64,000 nucleotides of DNA. It comes from CAWDVH01 sp963805705 (GTDB taxonomy: Bacteria; Actinomycetota; Actinomycetes; Streptosporangiales; Streptosporangiaceae). The translations under genes and the position numbers were made by a program. The stretch covers positions 1,984,001-2,048,000 of the forward strand of contig CAWDVH010000001.1 of the NCBI GenBank assembly GCA_963805705.1, given 5' to 3'. Shown piece after piece: positions 16,369-25,793 of this stretch (the stretch's first letter is position 1; every line of letters begins with the position of its first letter). The notes under the pieces are model-generated. The model saw nothing but the letters and a program-made list of their open reading frames with translations, was not told where the DNA came from and did no database searches.

Positions 16369-17976
16369 TCAGGACTCCGGCCGGTTTGCCTCCAGCGAAT
16401 TACCCGAAACGGGGGCAGGGCCGCCAGTCCCGGCCAAGCTCTGCCAGCCTACGTCGGTGTGGCGATCCGGACGAACCGCCGCGGCCCGGCGGCGGCGCAG
16501 CAGGGTCATGGCGGCGGCCAGGACCACGATCCCGGTGGCGGTCCACGGCACGTAGTCCCCGAGCCGGTCAAACGGGGTCCGGGCCGATGCCGGGGGGAGG
16601 TCGAGCCGCACGGTCAGGACACCGCGGTCCGTCGAGCCGAACCAGCCCAGGAGCCGGCCGCGGGCGTCGAACGCCGCCGAGTCGCCGGTGAGCGCCGCCT
16701 GCACGGCCGGCCGCCCGGTCTCGGCGGCGCGAAGCGCGTCGAGCGATGCGTGCTGGGCCAGAGCCCAGCTGGCCTGGAAGGTGGAATCCGACGTCTGGTA
16801 GATGATCACCTGGGCGCCGCGATCGGCATCGGCGCGGGACATGTCGGGGAACGCGGACTCGAAGCAGATCAGCGTGCCGATCGACAGCGGGCGGCCGCCC
16901 CGCAGCGTCGCGTGCAGCGGGCGGGCGCCGGCGCCAGGGACCATGTTCTGCGATGCGGCCTTGCTGATCTTCGTCAGCCAGCCGAGCTGCTGGCGGAACG
17001 GTATGTACTCGCCGAAGGGCACCAGCCGGGTCTTGACGTACGTCCCCTCGACGCCATGGCCGCCGATCAGGACGGCGACCTTGGACTTGGCGCCGGCCGG
17101 GCTGACCGCGTCCTGGCTGACCAGCAGCTGCGCGCCGACCGACGCCGACAGCCGCTGGATCGATCTCAGCAGGGCGGTATTCCTGCTCAGGTCGTACCCG
17201 ACGCTGCTCTCGCCCCAGACGACCAGGTCCGCGTGGCGGCCAGGACCGGCTGTCAGCCGCTCGTTGGCCCGGACCCGCGCCGCCGGGCCGTACCCGGGGC
17301 CCGGCTGGACCAGGGCGATCGTCACCTGCCGGGTCGTCGGGGCCGCGGCGGTCAGGGCGAAGGCGGCCGGCCCGGCCGCGATGGCGATCGCCGCGGCGGC
17401 CGCCCCGAGCAGCCGGACCGCTGGCCTGGCCGCCACCACCGCGATCAGGATGCCGGTGTTGGCCGCCACCAGCGCGAAGCTGACCAGCCAGACGCCGCCG
17501 ACGGCCGCCAGCGCGAGAACCACGGGATGCTGCCACTGGCTCGCGCCGAATACCGCCCACGGGCCGCCGATGCCCTGCCAGGACCGGATCCACTCGCTCA
17601 CCAGCCAGCAGCTGGGGATCACCGCCAGCGCGGCGAGCGCCCGGCGGGCGGTGACCGGCGAGCGCAGCAGGCCCCAGGTGGCCGCGCCGACACCGCTCCA
17701 CAGCAGGCCAAGCACGATCGCCACCAGGAGCAGGCCGGGGCCGAGGTTCGGGATCAGCCAGTACAGAGCGGCGAGCAGGTACCCCGCGCCGAACCAGCAC
17801 CCGCGCACCGCCGCCTCCCGCGCGCTCGGCGACGCGCGCATCAGCAGCAGGCCGGGGACCAGCCCGAACCAGGCCACAAATTCCAGGTTCGGGGCGGGAA
17901 AGGCCAGCACGGGCAGCGCGCCCGACAGCAGGACGGCGTATCTCACGGGATGAGCGAAAGCGCGCCAGATCGCCAC
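16369..17976 (-). CDS. lnt: Apolipoprotein N-acyltransferase (first paralogue)
   Basis: A 535-residue membrane enzyme adding the third acyl chain to lipoproteins. About six N-terminal membrane helices (FGLVPGLLLMRASPSAREAA onward) precede a periplasmic nitrilase-like domain with Glu in VVWGESSVGYD, Lys in YVKTRLVPFGEYIPF and Cys in TLICFESAFPD, so the Glu-Lys-Cys triad is complete. A last helix follows (TGIVVLAAAMTLLRRRR). The GTG at 17976 is directly preceded by AGGAGG, which is too close for normal use; CACAAT six bases upstream would fit a leaderless start. An extension to 18180 lacks family similarity. Confidence 0.86.
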   Translation of the reverse strand: MAIWRAFAHPVRYAVLLSGALPVLAFPAPNLEFVAWFGLVPGLLLMRASPSAREAAVRGCWFGAGYLLAALYWLIPNLGPGLLLVAIVLGLLWSGVGAATWGLLRSPVTARRALAALAVIPSCWLVSEWIRSWQGIGGPWAVFGASQWQHPVVLALAAVGGVWLVSFALVAANTGILIAVVAARPAVRLLGAAAAAIAIAAGPAAFALTAAAPTTRQVTIALVQPGPGYGPAARVRANERLTAGPGRHADLVVWGESSVGYDLSRNTALLRSIQRLSASVGAQLLVSQDAVSPAGAKSKVAVLIGGHGVEGTYVKTRLVPFGEYIPFRQQLGWLTKISKAASQNMVPGAGARPLHATLRGGRPLSIGTLICFESAFPDMSRADADRGAQVIIYQTSDSTFQASWALAQHASLDALRAAETGRPAVQAALTGDSAAFDARGRLLGWFGSTDRGVLTVRLDLPPASARTPFDRLGDYVPWTATGIVVLAAAMTLLRRRRAAAVRPDRHTDVGWQSLAGTGGPAPVSGNSLEANRPES

Positions 17977-18148
17977 CCTCCTATTGTGCGTCCCGTGCGG
18001 ATCCGCGGCGCCCCACGGTGCGCGTTGGTCTGGGTCTGGGCGTCCGCCGGGCAACTCCAGCACCGTCCGCCTCCAGCCTTCCGGACTGCGGATCCTGAGG
18101 ATCTGCACCGGAAAGGACGGGGTCACGGGCCAGCGGCCGGCTGGGGGA

Positions 18149-18532
18149 TCACGGAGTCCCGGCGGCCTTGCGCGCCTCATCGAAGGGCAGGCGGTCGAAG
18201 ATGATCCGCATGTTAGTGATCTTGCCGTCCCTCACGGTGACGCACTCCGCGCCGGGAGCGTCCTTGACGGGGACGGTGTCGGTGTCGTATATGACCACGG
18301 CCTTCTCGTCGTCGCCGAAGGCGGCGATCAGCTTCGAGCTGGTGAGGATCTGCGCGAACGGCCCCATGAAGCTGCGGAAGGCCCCGGCTCCTTCCAGCCG
18401 CCCCGCCGGTGCCAGGCAGAGGATATTGTCAGCGATGTAGGTCATGGCCTGGTCGAAGTCGTGGCTGGTCCACGCATGGTAGTAGGCCAGCGCCGTCTGC
18501 AGTGCCGGGCTGGTGCTGGTGCTCTCGGTCAT
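18149..18532 (-). CDS. NTF2/SnoaL-like domain protein
   Basis: A 127-residue single-domain protein with the SnoaL/NTF2 cone fold pattern: ALAYYHAWTSHDFDQAMTYI, then GRLEGAGAFRSFMGPFAQIL and VTVRDGKITNMRIIFDRLPF. These are small hydrolases, isomerases or ligand-binding proteins and the sequence does not fix which. The ATG at 18532 has AAGGAGATCAAGC upstream, a strong ribosome site. It lies between two lnt paralogues on the same strand, about 110 nt after the second; no functional link is evident. Confidence 0.78.
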   Translation of the reverse strand: MTESTSTSPALQTALAYYHAWTSHDFDQAMTYIADNILCLAPAGRLEGAGAFRSFMGPFAQILTSSKLIAAFGDDEKAVVIYDTDTVPVKDAPGAECVTVRDGKITNMRIIFDRLPFDEARKAAGTP

Positions 18533-18642
18533 GCTTGATCTCCTTGTCAGGCCGCGCTCACCGTCTCATCGTGGCAGCCGGTGCTGACATTCTTTTGAAC
18601 GCGTGCGACGGACGCGACCCGCCAGCGGCTTTCGCCGCGGCG

Positions 18643-20256
18643 CTAGTGCGATAGGTCGGCGGGCGGACCTGCCGCGAGGGTGCGGCGGCGGGCGCGCAGC
18701 GCGTCGGCCAGGGCCCAGCCCAGGGCGGCCAGCACGGCCAGGGTGATCAGGCCTTCAGGCCAGGCGCCTGCCCGGGCGGCCAGCGTGACCTCCGTGCGCA
18801 GCGGGACCCGCGCCTCCAGCACGGCCCGCCGCCAGGTCGGGCTGCGGGCGATCAGGGTGCCGTCCGGCGCGATGATCGCGCTCACCCCGGTCGTGGAGGC
18901 GACGGCCACCGCCCGGTCATATTCGATGGCGCGGATCCGGGCCATGTCGAGCTGCTGCAGGGTCTCGCCGGTCTGGCCGTCCAGCTCGAAGTCCGCGTCG
19001 TTGGTCTGCACGGTCAGCAGGTTGGCGCCCGCCCTCACCTCGGAGGAGACCAGGTTGTCGAAGCCGACCTCGTAGCAGATGACATCGCCGAGCCTGATCT
19101 TGGAGAGCCGGAACACCACGGCCCGGTGACCGGGAGTGAAGTCGCGCGGCTGCAGCTTGATCAGCGAGATGAACTTCGACAGCACCCCGCGAAACGGTAT
19201 GACCTCGCCGAACGGCACGAGCTGGCGCTTGATGTACGTCCGGACCGGGCCGCGGCCCGGCAGCCAGAGCTGGCCTGAGTTGCGCACCGGATGGTCGAGC
19301 ACGGCGCCGACGAGCACTGGCCGGTTGATGGCATCGACGGCGGACTCGATGGCCAGGTAGGTCGGCGGGGACTCGCCGGGATCGATGTCTGTCGAGTTCT
19401 CCGGCCAGATCACCACGTCGGGCGCGGGGCGCCGGCCGTGGCTCACCTGCGCGGCGAGCTGCTCGGTCGCCGCTGCGTGGTTGCTGGTCACGGTCGTGGC
19501 CCGCAGCAGGCCCGGCAGGTTCCTTGAGCGCGGGACATTCCCCTGCACGGCCGCCACGATCGCGGTCGGCGTGCCTGCAGCCTGGCCGTCCACGGGCAGC
19601 AGGCTGCCCGCCAGGGCAATGCCGGCCGCGGCCGCGAAGGCGAGGGCGGGAATCACCCCCCGGCGCCGGGCCGCGGGCGGGGCCAGGAGCAGCCAGGCCA
19701 GGCAGGCGCCGGCCAGGGCCAGCAGGAACGTCAGCAGGGGCGGGCCGCCGACCGCCACCCAGCGGGCGGTGGGCGCGCCGGCCTGGCTCATGGCCAGCCG
19801 CCCCCAGGGGAATCCGCCCCATGGCCCGCGATCTCGCACCGCCTCGGCGGCGACCCACCAGCCGGCGACGGCGACCGGCCACGCCCGCAGCCGTAGCAGC
19901 AGCCGCTGCCCGAGCACGAGGACCGCGAACAGCACGGTCTCGGTGACGGCCAGGGCCGTCCAGACGTACCAGGCCAGGTTGACCAGCCAGGCGAGCAGCG
20001 GGAAGAAGAACGCCGCGCCGAACACCAGCCCGACCAGGAACGAGGCGCGGGCACTGCGCCGCCACAGAGCCACCGTGAGCAGCGCCGGTCCGGCCACGGC
20101 CAGCGGCCACGCCCCGACCGGCGGGAAAGCCGCGGCCAGCGACAGGCCTCCGGCCAGTGCCGCCAGCACCGCCCAGCCGGTACCCAGGCCGCCGCCGGGA
20201 GCGGCCTGCGCGGCGACGCGATCGGCTGACTCGCCGACCAGCGCTGTTGGCCGCAC
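18643..20256 (-). CDS. lnt: Apolipoprotein N-acyltransferase (second paralogue)
   Basis: A 537-residue second Lnt-like enzyme. N-terminal helices (LAALAGGLSLAAAFPPVG, then FLVGLVFGAAFFFPLLAWL) lead to a nitrilase-like domain with Glu in VVIWPENSTDIDP, Lys in YIKRQLVPFGEVIPF and Cys in DVICYEVGFDNL; the triad is complete. WPENS and ICYEVGF are closer to classical Lnt than in the first paralogue. The GTG at 20256 was chosen over longer starts because GGGAGGAACT precedes it. It diverges from the EamA exporter gene. Confidence 0.88.
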   Translation of the reverse strand: MRPTALVGESADRVAAQAAPGGGLGTGWAVLAALAGGLSLAAAFPPVGAWPLAVAGPALLTVALWRRSARASFLVGLVFGAAFFFPLLAWLVNLAWYVWTALAVTETVLFAVLVLGQRLLLRLRAWPVAVAGWWVAAEAVRDRGPWGGFPWGRLAMSQAGAPTARWVAVGGPPLLTFLLALAGACLAWLLLAPPAARRRGVIPALAFAAAAGIALAGSLLPVDGQAAGTPTAIVAAVQGNVPRSRNLPGLLRATTVTSNHAAATEQLAAQVSHGRRPAPDVVIWPENSTDIDPGESPPTYLAIESAVDAINRPVLVGAVLDHPVRNSGQLWLPGRGPVRTYIKRQLVPFGEVIPFRGVLSKFISLIKLQPRDFTPGHRAVVFRLSKIRLGDVICYEVGFDNLVSSEVRAGANLLTVQTNDADFELDGQTGETLQQLDMARIRAIEYDRAVAVASTTGVSAIIAPDGTLIARSPTWRRAVLEARVPLRTEVTLAARAGAWPEGLITLAVLAALGWALADALRARRRTLAAGPPADLSH

Positions 20257-20481
20257 AGTTCCTCCCGCCAGCCGTTTCGTAATTCGGTGGGTTCTTGCGA
20301 GGGTAGCCGGGAGTTCTGGCTGGTGGTGCTGTCCCCGCCCGTCCTGTCTCCGCCCGTGCGGCCGCCGCCGGTGCGCCGCCGGCCCCGCGGGAAGCGGACG
20401 GGCGGGCAAGAGCGTTCAAGACCGGGGGGCCGGGCCCGGCGATACTGGGCGCGAGGGACACAGGGAGCGGAGGGCGCAACG

Positions 20482-21450
20482 GTGAGCCGGCGGGGCTGGT
20501 TGATGTTCGCGGCGATGAGCGTGATCTGGGGAATTCCCTACCTGCTGATCAAGGTCGCGGTGGGCGGCGTGCCCGTGCCCGTGCTCGTGCTGTGCCGGGT
20601 GTCGATCGGCGCCGCGCTGCTGCTCCCGATTGCGCTGCGCAGGCGGCAGCTCGCCGTCCTGCGGCCGTACTGGTACTGGCTGGCCCTGTTCGCGGTGGTG
20701 GAGATCATCACCCCGTGGCTGCTGCTGTCCGATGCCGAGCTCAGGCTGACCAGCTCCCTGAGCGGCCTGCTGATCGCGTCAGTGCCGATCATCGTGGCGG
20801 TGCTCGCCCGGCTCACCGGCGGCGCTGACCGGCTGACTGCCGTCCGGTGGGCCGGGCTGCTGGCGGGGCTGGCCGGGGTGGCGCTGCTGGCGGTGGGCAG
20901 TGCCACCGGCGGTGATGCCCGGTCGGTCGGCGAAGTGCTGATTGTCGCCCTGTGCTACGCGATCGGCCCGCTGATCGCCAGCCGGCAGCTCAGCGATGTC
21001 CCGCCGATCGGCATGACGGCCGTATGCCTGGCGTTCGCGGCCGTCGTCTATGCTCCGCTGGCCGCCCTGAGATGGCCCGATGCGCTGCCGTCCGGCCAGG
21101 TGCTGGCCGCGATCGTCACTTTGGCCGTCCTGTGCACCGCCGTGGCGTTCCTGATCTTCTTCGCCCTGATCGCCGAGGTCGGCCCGGCCCGCGCCAGCGT
21201 GATCACTTACGTCAACCCCGCGGTGGCCGTGGCGCTCGGGATCACGGTGCTCGGCGAGCGGCTGACCCCGGTGATGCTCGGATCCTTCGTGCTGATCCTC
21301 GGCGGCTCGGTGCTGGCGACGCGGCCAGGGCAGCGCCGGGCACAGGCCGAGGTACCGCAGGCCGGGGCGGTCCCGGCCGGCCCTGAGCTCGGGACGCCGG
21401 ATAACCCCCGCTGCCCCAGTCCGGCTGCCGCACTAGACTCGCGCACGTGA
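20482..21450 (+). CDS. EamA-family (DMT) exporter
   Basis: A 322-residue inner-membrane protein of ten predicted helices in two EamA repeats: MSVIWGIPYLLIKVAVGG and ASVPIIVAVLARLTGG in the first, VAFLIFFALIAEVGPARASV and VLGERLTPVMLGSFVLILGG in the second. Drug/metabolite transporter-type exporters move amino acids or small metabolites; the substrate is unknown. The GTG at 20482 follows GCGGAGGG and starts the first helix, so longer in-frame starts were rejected. The last 4 nt (GTGA) overlap the serS start. The extra 40-residue tail is hydrophilic. Confidence 0.85.
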   Translation: MSRRGWLMFAAMSVIWGIPYLLIKVAVGGVPVPVLVLCRVSIGAALLLPIALRRRQLAVLRPYWYWLALFAVVEIITPWLLLSDAELRLTSSLSGLLIASVPIIVAVLARLTGGADRLTAVRWAGLLAGLAGVALLAVGSATGGDARSVGEVLIVALCYAIGPLIASRQLSDVPPIGMTAVCLAFAAVVYAPLAALRWPDALPSGQVLAAIVTLAVLCTAVAFLIFFALIAEVGPARASVITYVNPAVAVALGITVLGERLTPVMLGSFVLILGGSVLATRPGQRRAQAEVPQAGAVPAGPELGTPDNPRCPSPAAALDSRT

Positions 21451-22691
21451 TTGACCTCAAGGCTGCACGGCAGGAACCCGACCGCTATCGGGCGGCACTG
21501 GCCCGGCGGGGCGCCGCCGCCGACTTCGACGCGCTGCTCACGGCCGACAGCAGCTGGCGGGAGCACACCGAGCGGGCGGAGAGCCTGCGCGCGGCGCAGA
21601 AAAGGTCGTCCAAGGGCAAGCCGCCGGGCCCGGCGGAGATCGCCGAGCTACGGCAGCTGAAAGAGGAGCTGGCCGCGGCCGAGGCGGAGCAGGCCTACGC
21701 GGCGCGCCAGCGTGACGAGCTGCTCGCCCGGATACCTAACCTGCCCGATCCGAGCGCGGCCGACGGCATGGACGAGGAAGACGCGCAGCTGGTCAGGACC
21801 TGGGGCGAGCCGCCGGTCTTCAGCTTCGAGCCGCGAGATTCGGTCGACCTCGGCTCGCCTCGCGGCTGGATCGACATGGCCAGGGGAGCGCGGCTATCCG
21901 GATCCAGGTTCGCCTACCGGATCGGCGATGTCGCGCTGGCCGAGATGGCGCTGTACCGGTATGTCATCGACAAGCTGGCCGGCCAGGGCTTCCTGCCGGT
22001 GCTGCCCCCGATCCTGGTCGGCGAGCAGGCCATGTACGGGACCGGCTTCCTGCCGACCGAGGAGTCCAACCTGTACCGGCTGGAGAAGGACGACCTGTAC
22101 CTGACGGGCACCTCCGAGGTGGCCCTGGCCGGTATCCACGCCGACGAGCGGCTCGATGAGACGGACCTGCCGGCCAGGTACGCGGCGTTCACGACCAACT
22201 TCCGGCGGGAGGCGGGTGCGGCCGGCAAGGACACCAAGGGCATGTTCCGCGTGCATCAGTTCGACAAGGTCGAGATGTACGTCTACTGCCTGCCCGAGCA
22301 GTCGCAGGACATCCACGAGCAGCTGCTGGCGCAGGAGGAGGAGATCGCCCAGGAACTCGGCGTGCCGTACCGGGTGATGAACATCCCCGTCGGCGACCTG
22401 GGCGCGCCCGCCGCGAAGAAGTACGACATCGAGGCCTGGTTCCCGACCCAGCAGCGCTACCGGGAGATCACCTCCTGCTCGAACACCACCGACTACCAGG
22501 CGCGGCGGCTGAACATCCGGTTCCGCCGGGACGGCAGGCTGGAGTTCGCGCACACGCTCAACGGGACCGGCGCGACCGCCCGTGCGCTCCTGTCGGTCAT
22601 GGAGAACTTCCAGGACGAGGGCGGCACGGTGACGGTGCCCGAGGTGCTCAGGCCGTTTGGCGCCCCGGCCACGCTCGGCGGCGCAGGCTAG
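21447..22691 (+). CDS. serS: Seryl-tRNA synthetase
   Basis: A 414-residue class II synthetase charging tRNA-Ser. The N-terminal long coiled-coil arm (about 25-105) is followed by the catalytic core with TGTSEVALAGIHADE, motif 2 NFRREAGAAGKDTKGMFRVH, the serine-binding YREITSCSNTTDYQARRL, and motif 3 NGTGATARALLSVMENFQ. Length is normal. The GTG at 21447 overlaps the EamA stop and also lies 7 nt after TAGACT, so besides readthrough it may have its own leaderless promoter inside the EamA gene. Confidence 0.96.
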   Translation: MIDLKAARQEPDRYRAALARRGAAADFDALLTADSSWREHTERAESLRAAQKRSSKGKPPGPAEIAELRQLKEELAAAEAEQAYAARQRDELLARIPNLPDPSAADGMDEEDAQLVRTWGEPPVFSFEPRDSVDLGSPRGWIDMARGARLSGSRFAYRIGDVALAEMALYRYVIDKLAGQGFLPVLPPILVGEQAMYGTGFLPTEESNLYRLEKDDLYLTGTSEVALAGIHADERLDETDLPARYAAFTTNFRREAGAAGKDTKGMFRVHQFDKVEMYVYCLPEQSQDIHEQLLAQEEEIAQELGVPYRVMNIPVGDLGAPAAKKYDIEAWFPTQQRYREITSCSNTTDYQARRLNIRFRRDGRLEFAHTLNGTGATARALLSVMENFQDEGGTVTVPEVLRPFGAPATLGGAG

Positions 22692-22716
22692 CCGGGCGCG
22701 GATCCAGCCGGACAGG

Positions 22717-24156
22717 TCACGGCCAGCGATTACTGGCCTGACGCAGGACCCTGTTCCATGCGTCCTCATTATCGCCGGGCCGAAATGGCTCAGCGGGCTC
22801 CGTGTCCCGGCGGTGCCGGAGGAACTTCCGGCGGGGCCCTGGCCGGATCGTCGAGCGATGCCGTGAGGCGGCGGTATCAGCCTGCTCACGCGTAGGTACG
22901 TGCTCGGACTCCCGCATCGCCCCGCGCAGTTGCCACCACCACAGCAGTGCGCCGGCCCAGGTCGCCAGGATGGCACCGTAGACGGCGCCGAGGAGCCCCG
23001 CGATCAGCGCCCCGCCGATACCACAGCCGAGGTAGAGGGACGCGGAGTAAATCTGCGCGCGCAGGCTCCGCGGTGATGCCCCCAGGGCGTGCAGCCCCGC
23101 GGTCGCGCCAGCGGTGACGCACGCCCCCATGAGGGATAGCGTGAGCGGCAGTATGAGCTTGTAGGCCGGCCGCCAGATGGGGCCTAGCGTGTCGTTGCCC
23201 AGCCCTCTCGGCAGCAGCACCATGAGCGCCAGGCCCCACACGAGGCACACGGCAGCGAGCCCGGCGCCGACCAGCACGCAGAACAGCCGCAGGTGCTGTG
23301 GCGATTTACGCAGGACCCTGGCCGCCTCGGGCACGGTGACCAGGGATATCCCCATGAAGATGACCAGGAACGGGCCCAGCATCGTACTGGCCGCCTGCAG
23401 GTAGCCGACGGCGGCCAGGCCCGCGATGATGCCCAGAGCGTAGGTGCGCAGCTGGCCGGCGCCGCTGATGGAGGTGTTCTCCGCGAGGTAGCGAAGCGAG
23501 AGGTCACGATGCCGCGACACCCACTCCAGCGCAGCCAGCAGCCGGGGGATGACCCGCGCCTGCAGTGGCCCCACGGCGGCCGCGACGGCCGCCGACGCGC
23601 CCCACACGAGGACGAACCAGAACACGGTCTGGTGGCCGGTGAACCGCACGATCAGCAGGCCGGGAACCAGGGCCGACGCCCAGATCAGGTCGTTGAGGAA
23701 GGCCTGGCTGCCACGCCCGATCGCGAAGAACGAGTATCGCCAGCTGTCCTGCAGCATGAGGGCCGGCAAGCTCAGCCCGAGCGCCAGGAAGGCGCTCCTG
23801 GCCGTGCCGCCGAGCAGCGCGGCCACCCCCAGCACGCAGGCCCCTGACACCAGGCCCACGCCCAGGGCAGTCCCGGTGCAGTTCGCGACCGCGCGCCGCC
23901 AGGCCGGGAGGTCCGCGTTGCTGAACCTCACCAGCAGCGGATCGGTGGCCAGGCCGCGTGAGGCGTTGAGCACGAACGAGTAGGTCACGTAGGCGAGGCT
24001 GAAGGCACCGAACTGCGCGGGCAGCAGCGAGCGAGCCAGGAAGATAGTCACGGCGAAGTTGGTCAGGCTGGACATCGCCTGGTCCGCGACACCCCAGCCC
24101 AGACGATGGACAATGCGGCGTGACTTGGCCCACAGCGCACCGGCCCTGGCCCGCAT
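22717..24156 (-). CDS. Polysaccharide flippase (Wzx/MOP family)
   Basis: A polytopic membrane protein of about 480 residues and 12-14 helices, starting with an arginine-rich cytoplasmic lead (AKSRRIVHRLGWGVADQAMS) and SSLTNFAVTIFLARSLLPAQ, typical of Wzx-like lipid-linked oligosaccharide flippases. It would move undecaprenyl-linked repeat units across the membrane for the locus that follows. The ATG at 24156 is preferred (GGAG 11 nt upstream, short lead before helix 1); frames up to 24462 add about 100 low-complexity residues with a DEQQARL repeat and no family match. It is the left boundary of the polysaccharide locus. Confidence 0.82.
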   Translation of the reverse strand: MRARAGALWAKSRRIVHRLGWGVADQAMSSLTNFAVTIFLARSLLPAQFGAFSLAYVTYSFVLNASRGLATDPLLVRFSNADLPAWRRAVANCTGTALGVGLVSGACVLGVAALLGGTARSAFLALGLSLPALMLQDSWRYSFFAIGRGSQAFLNDLIWASALVPGLLIVRFTGHQTVFWFVLVWGASAAVAAAVGPLQARVIPRLLAALEWVSRHRDLSLRYLAENTSISGAGQLRTYALGIIAGLAAVGYLQAASTMLGPFLVIFMGISLVTVPEAARVLRKSPQHLRLFCVLVGAGLAAVCLVWGLALMVLLPRGLGNDTLGPIWRPAYKLILPLTLSLMGACVTAGATAGLHALGASPRSLRAQIYSASLYLGCGIGGALIAGLLGAVYGAILATWAGALLWWWQLRGAMRESEHVPTREQADTAASRHRSTIRPGPRRKFLRHRRDTEPAEPFRPGDNEDAWNRVLRQASNRWP

Positions 24157-24500
24157 GAGCTTTACCGCTCCGCCGCGGCCCTCCGCACCACCCGGCATAT
24201 GCACCGGAGCGGCTGGAGGGTATCGCGCCACGTTGCGATCGCTGTCGGGCGCGACTGCCTTGCGCGGTCCCGCGGAGATGCCAGGGGCCGGGCGCCGCTC
24301 CGTCCAGCCGATCCGGCGACGGCGGCCGGCCTCACCTGACTGGTTGCGAGAGCGGAGTCCAGGGGGCTCCGCTGATGGCGTTCTGCGGGCCAGCCGCCTG
24401 GCCTGCTGCTCATCCAGCCTGGCCTGCTGCTCATCGCCTTCGGGGTGGCTGAGGTTAAGCACGCCATATCCGGCGGAGCGGCTGGGGCAGTGGAGCGGAA

Positions 24501-25682
24501 GTCATGGGCGGGCTTGCTGTGTGGCGGTGGCGGTGGCGGTGGCGGGGGCGGGGGCGGGGTGGTGGGGGGCGGGGGTGCGGCGGAGCATGGTGTCGATGTG
24601 GCCGGAGGCCTGGAGTTCCTGGATGCGGCGGAGCCGGACGTAGCGGGAGGACAGGAAGTCGTCGTAGGTGAGGTGGTGGGTGGTGTAGGCGCGGGTGAGC
24701 TCGTCTACTCCGGCGGCGAGGTCCCAGGCCAGGTCCAGGCCGGGGAATGTCTGGGTGAGCTTGGAGAAGTCGACGCGGTAGTTGCGCAGGTCGGGGCCGG
24801 CGTCGTCGGCGATGGACAGCCGGGAGCCGGGTACTTTGTCGCGGACCATCTCGGCGATGTCGCGGACCTGGACGTTGTCCAGGGAGCGGCCGACGTTGAA
24901 GGCCTGGTCGTGGATGAGCTCGCGGGGGGCCTGGAGAGCGGCGAGGAACGCGCGGCTGATGTCCTCGATGTGGACCAGCGGCCGCCAGGGCGTCCCGTCG
25001 GATTCGAGGCGTACCTGCCCGGTGGTCATCGCGACGGCGGTCAGGTTGTTGACCACGATGTCCAGGCGCAGCCGGGGGGAGGCGCCGTAGGCGGTGGCGT
25101 TGCGCAGGTAGACCGGGCTGAAGGAGTCGCCGGCCAGCCGGGACAGGTCCCGCTCGGCGGCGGCCTTGGTCTCGCCGTAGGGCGTGACGGGGAACAGCTC
25201 GGCGTCCTCGGCCACCCCGGCCGACCCGGCCGCGCCGTACAGGCTGCACGAGGACGCGAACAGGAACCGCTCGGCGCCGGCCTGCCGGGCGGCGCGGGCC
25301 AGCTGCAGTGTCCCGTCCAGGTTGACCGAGTAGGTCGCGGCCGCGTTGAGGTGGCCCAGCGGGTCGTTGGACAGCGCCGCCAGGCAGATCACCGCGTCGT
25401 AGCCGGCCACATCACCGGGCCGCACGTCGCGGATATCGCGGGGCACGGCCGGCCCGGCCGGCGCCGGGCCCAGGTCACATCCCTCATACAGGCCCAGGTC
25501 CAGCCCGTCGACGTGATGCCCGGCCGCGCGCAGGAACGGGACCAGCACGGCCCCGATATAGCCGCGGTCGCCCGCTACCAGAACCCTCATCGCCAGCCCC
25601 TCCAGGCTTCTCGCCACAGCTCACCGCGGCGAGCCAGCCGGCCGCCACTCACAGGACCCGCCAGCCCCCCGCCCTGATACAT
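24501..25682 (-). repeat. Duplicated block A, copy 1 (SDR gene)
   Basis: This stretch matches 41033-42202 base for base as far as I can compare, except a 12-bp longer GGTGGC/GGGGGC run in the gene's 3' end. Identity stops abruptly at 25682/42202, about 90 nt before the start-side of the SDR gene. Confidence 0.9.
24502..25590 (-). CDS. NAD-dependent epimerase/dehydratase (SDR), copy 1
   Basis: A 362-residue extended short-chain dehydrogenase acting on nucleotide sugars. The Rossmann motif AGDRGYIGAVLVPFL is at residues 5-19, FASSCSLYGAAGS and PYGETKAAAERDL give the catalytic Ser and Tyr-x-x-x-Lys, and RNATAYGASPRLRLDIVVNN is the substrate-side loop. The ATG at 25590 has GGAGGGG upstream. The C-terminus is a Pro/Ala/Thr repeat (PAPAPATATATATQQARP), four residues longer than in copy 2. 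It reads away from the dehydrogenase gene, sharing its promoter region. Possible roles are 4,6-dehydratase, epimerase or ketoreductase; the sequence does not decide. Confidence 0.84.
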   Translation of the reverse strand: MRVLVAGDRGYIGAVLVPFLRAAGHHVDGLDLGLYEGCDLGPAPAGPAVPRDIRDVRPGDVAGYDAVICLAALSNDPLGHLNAAATYSVNLDGTLQLARAARQAGAERFLFASSCSLYGAAGSAGVAEDAELFPVTPYGETKAAAERDLSRLAGDSFSPVYLRNATAYGASPRLRLDIVVNNLTAVAMTTGQVRLESDGTPWRPLVHIEDISRAFLAALQAPRELIHDQAFNVGRSLDNVQVRDIAEMVRDKVPGSRLSIADDAGPDLRNYRVDFSKLTQTFPGLDLAWDLAAGVDELTRAYTTHHLTYDDFLSSRYVRLRRIQELQASGHIDTMLRRTPAPHHPAPAPATATATATQQARP

Positions 25683-25756
25683 TCGAGACCGTCTGTCCCT
25701 GTACCCAGGATAGCTAAGCTAAATCGGTGACGCTCCGCAGCTCATCCGTCACTACA

Positions 25757-25793
25757 TGCCGAACATGCGGCAATAGCTGCCGAGCATGCGGCA
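25757..25793. promoter_or_regulatory. Tandem TGCCG-N6-CGGCA operators
   Basis: Two perfect 16-bp dyads, TGCCGAACATGCGGCA (25757-25772) and TGCCGAGCATGCGGCA (25778-25793), start 21 bp apart, and a third half-site begins 21 bp later at 25799. Spacing of two helical turns puts them on one DNA face. They lie between divergent SDR and dehydrogenase genes; only a degenerate version is left at the second copy of this promoter. Confidence 0.6.

Noticed and set aside
14922..16691. A 589-codon forward frame over the L,D-transpeptidase gene.
   Set aside because: No recognisable fold; the reverse strand has a signal peptide, lipobox and catalytic Cys.
16459..18204. A 581-codon forward frame over the first lnt gene.
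   Set aside because: Shadow of the real reverse-strand gene, with Gln/Arg/Gly-rich composition.
24445..25677. A glycine/valine-rich 410-codon forward frame over the SDR gene, repeated at 40764-42197.
   Set aside because: It is duplicated only because the SDR gene is; its poly-Gly start is the reverse of the Pro/Ala/Thr tail.
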